A stretch of 64,000 nucleotides of DNA from the NCBI GenBank assembly GCA_963706785.1, contig CAVPNJ010000002.1, forward strand, positions 620,001-684,000, read 5' to 3'. The position numbers and the translations under genes were made by a program. The notes beneath the pieces were generated by a model. That model made no database searches, was not told the origin of the DNA, and was given only the letters and a program-made list of their open reading frames with translations. Positions 27,513-34,301 of this stretch are shown here, piece by piece (positions within the stretch are counted from its first letter, which is position 1; each line of letters starts with the position of its first letter). The stretch is from Pollutimonas sp963706785 (GTDB lineage Bacteria; Pseudomonadota; Gammaproteobacteria; Burkholderiales; Burkholderiaceae_B).

Positions 27513-28541
27513 TTAGTTGATTCTGATATCCGCTTGTTTGGCAAGCGCTTTCCACATAGGCACTTCTGTCTTTACGACTTGATCCAGTTCTGCCGAGGTA
27601 CCTCCAATAGCGACGGCTCCCTGGGCCAGAAAAGCGTCGCGTACTTTCTGGTCCTTGGCCGCCGTCGAAACTGCTGCCTGGACCTTATCGACAATTGCCT
27701 GAGGTGTATGGGCCGGCGCGAACATAGCGTACCAAGAGTCCACGTTGAAGTCTTTGATGGTCTCCGATACCGACGGCACGTCTGGAAGGACGGGAGTGCG
27801 GTCCTTGGTAGAAACAGCCAATGCTTTCAAGCGACCGCTTTTGACATGCTGCGTGACGGAGGGCAGGGAGACCCATAGTAAGGGTATGGTTCCGCCCAAT
27901 ACATCAATCGTTGCTGGGCCGCCGCCCCTATACGGAACGTGGGTGAAATTTAGTTCTGTCTTCATTTTGAAGAGTTCGCCCGCAATATGGCTGGGGGATC
28001 CAGTTCCGGCCGAACCATATGGAATTGCATCGGGTTGCTTCTTGCTGTATTCAATCAGCTCAGCCAGAGACGATGGTTGGAATGCTGGATGAGCCACTAG
28101 AATTTGAGGCGCCGATGCGACCATCGATACTGGGCTGAAATCACTTTCAGTATTAAAAGGCAAGGTGGTGTAAATCGCGGGATTGATGGTGTGCGAAGAT
28201 AAGGTGATCAACAGTGTATAGCCGTCGGGCGCTGCCTTGGCTACTGCTGCAGTACCGATGGTGCCGCCCGCGCCGCCTTTGTTTTCCACGACTACCGGCT
28301 GCCCCAGGATCTTGGATAAAGGGTCCTGCAAGATACGCGCCGCCACATCGACGCTGCCGCCGGCAGGATACGAGACGATCAGGTTTATCGGTTTTTTTGG
28401 AAATGAATCTGCTGCACCCGCGGCCAGCGTCGGGGACATGGCAATGCACCCCAAAACTGCAGCAATAACAGCGGCACGCCGCGTCACACGACTAAACACC
28501 AGACGGCCGTTCGGGTGGGGATTGCTTGTAGCGATAATCAT
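27513..28541 (-). CDS. Bug-type (TTT family) solute-binding protein 1
   Basis: 342 residues. Periplasmic receptor of the tripartite tricarboxylate class, hugely expanded in Bordetella and relatives. Signal peptide near 20-45 after a short leader (VTRRAAVIAAVLGCIAM). Family motifs: PINLIVSYPAGGSVDVAAR, NKGGAGGTIGTAAVAKAAPDGYTLL, HVPYRGGGPATIDVLGG and LKALAVSTKDR. The ligand is probably a carboxylate. No TctA/TctB membrane genes are nearby, which is usual for orphan Bug proteins. Its promoter region holds a 17-base palindrome and faces a GntR-family regulator gene. Confidence 0.9.
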   Translation of the reverse strand: MIIATSNPHPNGRLVFSRVTRRAAVIAAVLGCIAMSPTLAAGAADSFPKKPINLIVSYPAGGSVDVAARILQDPLSKILGQPVVVENKGGAGGTIGTAAVAKAAPDGYTLLITLSSHTINPAIYTTLPFNTESDFSPVSMVASAPQILVAHPAFQPSSLAELIEYSKKQPDAIPYGSAGTGSPSHIAGELFKMKTELNFTHVPYRGGGPATIDVLGGTIPLLWVSLPSVTQHVKSGRLKALAVSTKDRTPVLPDVPSVSETIKDFNVDSWYAMFAPAHTPQAIVDKVQAAVSTAAKDQKVRDAFLAQGAVAIGGTSAELDQVVKTEVPMWKALAKQADIRIN

Positions 28542-28655
28542 GGTGCGTCCTCTTTCTGATTATGTAGGGACACGGAAAGCATTCGCTTTCTATGCTTCTG
28601 CTAAAAAAATCGGAGCTAAGGCACCATTCTATGGGTACTCAACGAGAAAAAGTTG

Positions 28656-28672
28656 ATTCTGTAATACAGAAT
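28656..28672. promoter_or_regulatory. 17-base perfect palindrome, probable operator
   Basis: ATTCTGTA, A, TACAGAAT: perfect 8-base arms around one base. It sits 115 bases upstream of the Bug-1 start and about 197 bases before the GntR gene. The shape resembles IclR-type operators common before Bug genes more than the TGGT-type half-sites of FadR-like GntR proteins. A binding site is inferred, not its protein. Confidence 0.5.
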
Positions 28673-28868
28673 GATAATGAGTAAATGCGTTCAACAAACT
28701 GCGACGTAAAGCCTCCGCCGGCACGCTATTAAACACTAGAATGGCGAGCCGCGAGATTTGAGTCCGATAGCGCATTCGTGACATAATAATGGTTAGCCAA
28801 TTTAGGGGATGGTATTTCATTTTGAGTTCTACGCCTTTGGATTGAACCACTTATGTCTGAGGATTAGG

Positions 28869-29582
28869 ATGAAGGAACAGCTGGCCGTTGAAGGCCCTAG
28901 TAAAGTCAGCCTGCGTGCTGCCACGGCCGAAGCACTGGAAGATGCTTTGATGGCCTTAATTGCTTCCCCGGACTATGGCCCTGGGGCGCGCTTACCGACA
29001 GAGCGTGCCTTGGTCGAACGCTTCGATGTCTCGCGCGGCACGGTTCGGGCTGCGCTGGCGCGAATTGAAGGGCGTGGCGATATCGTGCGTATCATGGGCA
29101 GCGGCACCTATGTGGCTGATCATGCTGCAGCGGGCGACGGTCCTGCGGGTGGGGGTGATGCCAGCCCGCAAGAAATTATGGAAAGCCGCATCGTCATTGA
29201 ACCGCGCATGTTGGCGTTGGTAGTGGCGCATGCAAACAACGCCGATATGGAAAAGATCCGCCAGGCGCTATATGAATCTGAAGCGGCTACTACCCATGAT
29301 GCCTTCGAAATCTGGGATGCCCGTTTCCACGAGGCCATCGCGCAAGCCACTCATAATCGGCTGGTGATTCAGGTCTACCAAACGATCACGGCGGCGCGAA
29401 ATTTAACGGAGTGGGGCGAATTGAAGCGGCGCAGTTCTACGCCGGAGCGACGTGCGGCCCGCCAGGTAGAGCATCGCGTCATCTTCGAGGCGCTGCTGGC
29501 TCGCGACGCAGGACGTGCGCAAAAAGCCATGGACGAACACTTGGGCAAGATCAATTACGAACTATTGGGGTTTGGGTCTTGA
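28869..29582 (+). CDS. GntR/FadR-family (FCD) transcriptional regulator
   Basis: 237 residues. Winged helix at about 15-80 (GARLPTERALVERFDVSRGTVRAALARIEGRGDIVR), FCD ligand domain at about 105-230 with ESRIVIEPRMLALVV, DARFHEAIAQATHNRL and EHRVIFEALLARDAGRAQKAMDEHL, whose Asp/His residues usually hold a metal and carboxylate effector. The start at 28869 follows AGGATTAGG. Divergent from Bug-1 and convergent with Bug-2, in the middle of a catabolic island, so its effector is likely the compound taken up or degraded here. Confidence 0.88.
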   Translation: MKEQLAVEGPSKVSLRAATAEALEDALMALIASPDYGPGARLPTERALVERFDVSRGTVRAALARIEGRGDIVRIMGSGTYVADHAAAGDGPAGGGDASPQEIMESRIVIEPRMLALVVAHANNADMEKIRQALYESEAATTHDAFEIWDARFHEAIAQATHNRLVIQVYQTITAARNLTEWGELKRRSSTPERRAARQVEHRVIFEALLARDAGRAQKAMDEHLGKINYELLGFGS

Positions 29583-29749
29583 CTGCGGCACAGTGCTCGC
29601 TTTGACTCGTAGGCCGTCCGACGACGTTGCGGTTGATGTGTTCATATCAATTCAATCCAGGTCACCGTGGCCGGTGCGTAGGTGGTCTGACAGGCCGTGC
29701 ATGGCCGCCTTTATGGTTGCCATGCGCCCCATCGTTTCTCGCTTACACC

Positions 29750-30844
29750 TTATTCCAGTTTAAAGTCGGTGCTGCGCACCACAGCGCCCCAAACTTTGGC
29801 TTCGTTGACCAAATACTGGCCTAGCTCCTCGGGGCTGCTCAGCCTGACATCTACGCCGGCATTGCCCAGGGTGGTTACGGCTTCGGGCGTGCTTAGGCCC
29901 TTGCGCACCGCGCTATTCAAGGTGTCAACGATATCTTTTGGCATTCCGGCTGGCCCAATCAAAGCCAGCCAGACGAGGGCGTTGTAGCCTTTGACGCCAG
30001 CTTCGTCCAAGCTTGGCACGTCCGGCAATTGGGCCGAGCGCTCGAGGCCTGTCACGGCAAGGGCCTTGAGCTTTTTGGTTCGTACATGCGGCAGACCATT
30101 GGAAACGGCGGCGAAACTGACGTCGACGAATCCGGCGACCAGGTCCTGCATGGCTTGGGCGCTGCCTTTATAAGGCACATGCACCAGCTTGGCGCCGGAT
30201 TCGGTCAGGAAATGCGCACCCATCAAATGCTGTGCACTGCCGTTACCGGAAGTGCCGTAATGCAAGGGTTTGGTGCTTCTCTTGGAAAGGTCGATTAGTT
30301 CCTGGACGTTGTTGACGGGTACGTTGGCGTTCACAAACAGTACATATGGGCTATCCGCGATCAGGGCGACCGGCGTGAAGCTTTTGATAGGATCATAGGT
30401 CAGGTCTTTGTACAGAAGGTGGCTGGTGACGTGGTTCGACGAGACCACGGCCAAGGTGTAGCCGTCGGGCGCTGCTTTGGCTACGTAGTCGGTGCCTATG
30501 GTGGAGCCCGCGCCGGCTTTATTTTCCACAACAAAGGACCCGCCGAGTATGGTTGTCAGCTGCTGGGCCATGACGCGTGCGGCGACATCGGTAAAACCGC
30601 CCGCCGCAAAGGGAACCACTATCTTGACGGGGCGGTCTGGATAGGCAGCTTTGGCGTTGTGGGCAGGCAAGCCCATAACTGCCACCATGCTCGTCATAAC
30701 CAGGGCTTTACGTATGGACCGCATTGTGGACACCAAACTTTGAACTGCTTGCTGCAATTGGGGCAACACCCTGGCTTGCTGACGCCAGTGCTGACGATGG
30801 GATTTGAGTCGGTCGGGGTAATGCATGCTATGTCGAACGAGCAT
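29750..30844 (-). CDS. Bug-type (TTT family) solute-binding protein 2
   Basis: 364 residues from the ATG at 30844, which has a strong AGGAGA site. The usual signal peptide begins only at Met41 (30724: MRSIRKALVMTSMVAVMGLP, then HNAKA), leaving an odd 40-residue basic leader; translation from 30724 has no clear ribosome site. Bug motifs are intact: PVKIVVPFAAGGFTDVAAR, NKAGAGSTIGTDYVAKAAPDG, HVPYKGSAQAMQDLVAG. Periplasmic receptor for an unknown carboxylate. Divergent from the Rid-hydrolase-cupin genes, whose substrate it may capture. Confidence 0.85.
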   Translation of the reverse strand: MLVRHSMHYPDRLKSHRQHWRQQARVLPQLQQAVQSLVSTMRSIRKALVMTSMVAVMGLPAHNAKAAYPDRPVKIVVPFAAGGFTDVAARVMAQQLTTILGGSFVVENKAGAGSTIGTDYVAKAAPDGYTLAVVSSNHVTSHLLYKDLTYDPIKSFTPVALIADSPYVLFVNANVPVNNVQELIDLSKRSTKPLHYGTSGNGSAQHLMGAHFLTESGAKLVHVPYKGSAQAMQDLVAGFVDVSFAAVSNGLPHVRTKKLKALAVTGLERSAQLPDVPSLDEAGVKGYNALVWLALIGPAGMPKDIVDTLNSAVRKGLSTPEAVTTLGNAGVDVRLSSPEELGQYLVNEAKVWGAVVRSTDFKLE

Positions 30845-30980
30845 TGCTGTCTCCTATTCGAGATACCGTCGGGCGGCCTCGTGGGGTGGCTCCTGGTTGA
30901 CGTAGGCCCCGCCCGAGCCGAGCTTATCTCGATACTTATGGCTCGAACGAGTTGGCACGTGGTTGACATTCTGACATAAC

Positions 30981-31011
30981 TGGTTGATCATTTCTAGCAA
31001 TTGGTTAATCA
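30981..31011. promoter_or_regulatory. Paired TGGTTRATCA repeats, candidate GntR operator
   Basis: TGGTTGATCA at 30981-30990 and TGGTTAATCA at 31002-31011 are direct repeats 21 bases apart, two helical turns, in the divergent gap between Bug-2 and the Rid gene. The second repeat is also part of a near palindrome (ATTGGTTAATCAAT). TGGT half-sites suit FadR-type regulators such as the one at 28869. Confidence 0.4.
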
Positions 31012-31035
31012 ATATGGGGGCGGATGAAGGTAGGG

Positions 31036-31182
31036 GCATTGAAAGTGAACGGCGACGTCATCGAGACCGGCACGTCGGTGGGGGCAGGAATAGATTCAAT
31101 CCACCGTGATTCTTGCAGGCGGGCTGACACGGTCAGCGTCACCATCGACAAGCTGTTCGAGTTCGCCAACAGCATTGAATAA
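31036..31182 (+). pseudogene. Deletion remnant of a 2-keto-4-pentenoate hydratase-like gene
   Basis: Two patches in the order expected for this family survive on the plus strand: LKVNGDVIETGTSVGAGI (from 31036), then, in another frame, VILAGGLT followed after a shift by DTVSVTIDKLFEFANSIE and a stop at 31180-31182. In intact hydratases these patches are separated by about 30 residues and an upstream half that is missing here. This looks like a gene reduced to its C-terminal third with internal deletions. Such hydratases act in meta-cleavage pathways, in keeping with the catabolic neighbours. No alignment could be run; the call rests on motif recall. Confidence 0.45.
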
Positions 31183-31225
31183 ATGGATCGGAATTCAAAG
31201 AAAATATGCTGATAAGCAGGGAATT

Positions 31226-32521
31226 ATGACGATTGAGCGTTTTTCAACAGTCAGCTACGGCTCGGCCCGTATTGTTCATGTGCCGGTGGTGCGCGCGGGG
31301 AATTGGGTTTTTGGCACCGGCCTGCGAGCGGTGGACGAGCTAGGCCGGCTCGACCAAGGCGTGTTGCGGCCCGACCGGCCACTGGATACCCCGCCCAAAG
31401 CAGAGCGCGAGGCCGCCTTCATCTTCAAAGCAATGCAGCGACAGCTGCAGCAGGCGGGCACCGATCTGTCCCGCGTGGCGCGCTTAGATCAATACTACCC
31501 AGATTGGCGCGCCGTGGACCCCTATCATTGCGCGCGCAAAGCCGCCATGAAGGGCAAGGTGTCGCCAAGCACCTCGGTGCTGGTTGACGGCTTGTTGAAC
31601 ACTGATGCCGACATGGACATCCAGGTTATGGCCGCCACTTCTGATAGCGGCTTCGAAGTCGCGCCAGTGGTATCGCCGACGCTGGGTGCGCCGGCGGAGT
31701 CTGGCTATAGTCCTTGCTTGCGCGCTGGAGACCTTATCTTTGTTGCCGGTCAACTGGCACGTGACAGCACTGGCAACATTGCTCCTCAGGCGCGTGTACC
31801 GGATACGCAGTTGTGGAAAGGCACCCGCATCAAGCTCGAAGCGGACTACCTGATCCGCGAAAGGTTGGTGCCGGCCTTGATTGCTGGTGGCAGCGAGATG
31901 AGCTTGATACTCAAGGCGCAGGTTTACCTTAGCCATGAGGCCGATCTGCCCGCGTTTTGGCAGGTTTGGGAGCGGGCCTTCGATGGCAAGGTACCGCCAA
32001 CCACAATTGTCCCGGTCAGGCATCCCGCCTTCGGCACGCGCGACGCCACGCTAGAGGTCAATGTCATCGCCGCGCATTCCAGCGCGCGCGAAAGGGTGGT
32101 CGATATCGACTGCGATGTCGAACTGATCTGCCCCAATATGCTGGCGGCGAGGCGTTTCGATGAATTGCTATTCTGCTCTGGCCTGATGGCCCTGGACCGA
32201 GATGGCTTGGCTCCGTCCGCCAAGGTAAGCGCCGGCACTCCTTATTTCGATGATTCCACCGGCGCGCAGATGGCGGATATTCTCGAAAAAGCTGCTCGCA
32301 TCTTTGCAGCCGCGGGCAGTGATTTGAATAATGTAGTTCGTGCCTTGCATTTTCAGACTGACTTGTCGACGTTCAGTAACGCCTATGAGAAATGGCGCAA
32401 TCTAATCGGTGATGTCGGGCTTCCGTTTTCTTCGGTCCAAGTCAATCCGTCGCTCTTTGTTCCCGGCGCGGAACTGATCGTCGATTTGATCGGTTATGTA
32501 TCTGTACCCACAAAGGAGTAA
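31226..32521 (+). CDS. Protein with three tandem RidA (YjgF/Rid) domains
   Basis: 431 residues made of three Rid domains: about 12-140, 150-290 and 295-428. Each shows the (V/I)xxAGxLxF..G pattern (AGNWVFGTGLRAVDELG; AGDLIFVAGQLARDSTG; FDELLFCSGLMALDRDG) and the later segments KVSPSTSVLV, KVPPTTIVPV and LPFSSVQV. The arginine that defines imine-deaminating RidA (in PARSxV) is absent in all three, replaced by Thr, Thr and Ser, so classical 2-aminoacrylate deamination is unlikely. Rid-type proteins without it occur in catabolic operons. Start 31226 has AGGG nearby. A hydrolase gene begins 4 bases after the stop. Confidence 0.8.
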   Translation: MTIERFSTVSYGSARIVHVPVVRAGNWVFGTGLRAVDELGRLDQGVLRPDRPLDTPPKAEREAAFIFKAMQRQLQQAGTDLSRVARLDQYYPDWRAVDPYHCARKAAMKGKVSPSTSVLVDGLLNTDADMDIQVMAATSDSGFEVAPVVSPTLGAPAESGYSPCLRAGDLIFVAGQLARDSTGNIAPQARVPDTQLWKGTRIKLEADYLIRERLVPALIAGGSEMSLILKAQVYLSHEADLPAFWQVWERAFDGKVPPTTIVPVRHPAFGTRDATLEVNVIAAHSSARERVVDIDCDVELICPNMLAARRFDELLFCSGLMALDRDGLAPSAKVSAGTPYFDDSTGAQMADILEKAARIFAAAGSDLNNVVRALHFQTDLSTFSNAYEKWRNLIGDVGLPFSSVQVNPSLFVPGAELIVDLIGYVSVPTKE

Positions 32522-32524
32522 GCA

Positions 32525-33451
32525 GTGTCTGAGACAATTCAAGCAATAGCCATGCAAAGCCAAGATCACTGGTCGCAGAAGGACGGTACCCGCCTTTTCC
32601 TGAGGGAAAAGTTCATGGGTGATCCGACAGAGTGCAAGGGCATTATTTTGTTCGTGCACGGTTCGTCCATGGCTTCCACGCCGACTTTCGACCTGCAGGT
32701 GGAGGGTCGACCAAACTCGTCCGTTATGGAGTATTTTGCGCGCCTTGGGTACAACACTTGGTGTGTGGACATGGAAGGCTATGGCCGGTCCACCAAGGAT
32801 CGTCGCAATAATTCGGACATCGCGACCGGCGCGCGCAATTGCGCACAAGCGGCTGAATACATTGCCTCGCTGCGTGGTGACACCCCACTGTACCTTTATG
32901 GCATTTCGTCGGGCGCGCTTAGGGCGGCGCTCTTTGCGCAGAACCATCCAAATCGCGTTCGCAGGTTGGCGCTGGACGCCTTCGTGTACACCGGAAAAGG
33001 CAGCCCCACATTGGCCGACCGTCGCAAAAAGTTGCCTCAGTTTAAGGCTTCTATTACGCGGCCCATAGATCGCAAATTCGTTCACTCAATATTCGAGCGC
33101 GATCACCCGGGCACTGCCGATCCGCGCGTAGTGGACCGCTTCGCCGACGAGATCCTGGCGCTGGACGGCGAAATGCCGAACGGCACCTACGTGGACATGT
33201 GCGAGAACTTGCCGGTAGTGGACGCATCCAAGATCCTGGCGCCCACCATCGTCATGCGCGGAGAATACGACGGTATCGCATCGATGGAAGACTTGCTGGA
33301 CTTTTACGTGCAGTTGCCCAATTCCGATAAGCAGTTCGCCATCATGCCCGGCATAGCGCACGCCAGCTTCCAACAAAAGAACTACATGCTGGTGTATCAC
33401 TTATTGCGCTCTTTCTTTGAGCAGCCAGATCCGGTGTATAGGGCTTCGTAA
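32525..33451 (+). CDS. Alpha/beta hydrolase
   Basis: 308 residues. Alpha/beta hydrolase fold with oxyanion-region VHGSSMAS (44-51), nucleophile elbow YGISSG (Ser128), acid in RGEYDG (Asp249) and base in GIAHASF (His279). The insert carries NNSDIATGARN. GTG start with AAGGAG seven bases upstream; 3 bases separate it from the Rid gene, so the two are one operon. Possibly a C-C or ester hydrolase for the ring-cleavage type substrate of this island, but the substrate cannot be read. Confidence 0.85.
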   Translation: MSETIQAIAMQSQDHWSQKDGTRLFLREKFMGDPTECKGIILFVHGSSMASTPTFDLQVEGRPNSSVMEYFARLGYNTWCVDMEGYGRSTKDRRNNSDIATGARNCAQAAEYIASLRGDTPLYLYGISSGALRAALFAQNHPNRVRRLALDAFVYTGKGSPTLADRRKKLPQFKASITRPIDRKFVHSIFERDHPGTADPRVVDRFADEILALDGEMPNGTYVDMCENLPVVDASKILAPTIVMRGEYDGIASMEDLLDFYVQLPNSDKQFAIMPGIAHASFQQKNYMLVYHLLRSFFEQPDPVYRAS

Positions 33452-33762
33452 AAGGCAGTGGCAGCCTTACATGTCGATAGGGCCTGGCGCACAAAGCCCC
33501 GGCCCTTGGTCAATTTTGGTTGCCACGTTTCAGCCTGAGATCGCAATCTCTTTATGTTGGCGTAGCCTAAGCCTCTTGCATGCCGCCGCATTCTTTCAAG
33601 CCGGTGTGCCGGCAGAACTTCATTCTTGAGTCGAATAAAGTTCAATACCTCGTCCATTCGGCCTTGCCATACCTTCAGTTCAACTGGAACTTTACAGTTG
33701 ACGCCACCTATTCCGAGCCGGTGTTATCATCAATAAAACTGGTCTCTTAAAGGAGAAGTAGC
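33452..33762. other. Interval between hydrolase and cupin genes
   Basis: 311 bases. An 86-codon minus-strand frame (33397-33657) overlaps the hydrolase end and resembles nothing I know. Its right part carries a promoter for the cupin gene (annotated separately). Otherwise empty. Confidence 0.3.
33698..33727 (+). promoter_or_regulatory. Sigma70-type promoter of the cupin gene
   Basis: TTGACG (33698-33703), 18-base spacer, TGTTAT (33722-33727), 35 bases before the GTG start. An AAGGAGAAG ribosome site follows. Confidence 0.45.
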
Positions 33763-34152
33763 GTGAAAGGCTTTGTACAGAACATCGAAAAACTCACCGT
33801 CGAGAACGACAATTTCCGCAAAGTGCTGTATACCGGAAAGCACATGCAACTGGTTTTGATGACCTTGCAGGCCGGCGAGGAAATCGGTGCCGAGGTGCAC
33901 GAAGGCCATGATCAATTCTTCCGGATCGAAGAAGGGAAAGGGCGGGTCACCATCGATGACAACGACTTTGAGGTGCAGGACGACGACGCCATCATTGTAC
34001 CGGCCGGCGCACGGCACAACGTTATAAATTCCGGAAGTGCGCCGCTGCGTCTCTATACGTTGTACGGTCCACCCGAGCACCGCGAAGGCGTCATACATCC
34101 TTCCAAGGCCGACGAAAAAGAAGAACATTTCGACGGCACGACCACGGAATAA
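33763..34152 (+). CDS. Small cupin-domain protein
   Basis: 129 residues, a single cupin barrel. First motif GAEVHEGHDQFFRIEEGKG with His46 and His49, second motif PAGARHNVIN with His85: a likely metal site. The acidic/basic tail DEKEEHFDGTTTE is typical of small cupins annotated as ‘cupin domain’ in many bacteria. GTG start after a good AGGAG. It is probably its own transcript. Function could be an isomerase, dioxygenase or mannose-6-phosphate-isomerase-like; unknown. Confidence 0.82.
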   Translation: MKGFVQNIEKLTVENDNFRKVLYTGKHMQLVLMTLQAGEEIGAEVHEGHDQFFRIEEGKGRVTIDDNDFEVQDDDAIIVPAGARHNVINSGSAPLRLYTLYGPPEHREGVIHPSKADEKEEHFDGTTTE

Positions 34153-34301
34153 GCTTTGGGGGGGCCGCACTCGTATGTGCTGCCCCCGGTTCCTTCGCAC
34201 CGGTGCGCCAATAACACTGTCGCCATTACCTTCGACGGAGTATCTGGCGGGCTTCTGGCAAAGCCATGAGCCCGCCCTAGAGCAGTTTTATTCCGTCAGT
34301 G

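Noticed and set aside
33397..33657. 86-codon minus-strand frame as a transposase remnant
   Set aside because: Basic and helix-like, but no transposase motif or inverted repeats; half of it lies opposite the hydrolase gene.
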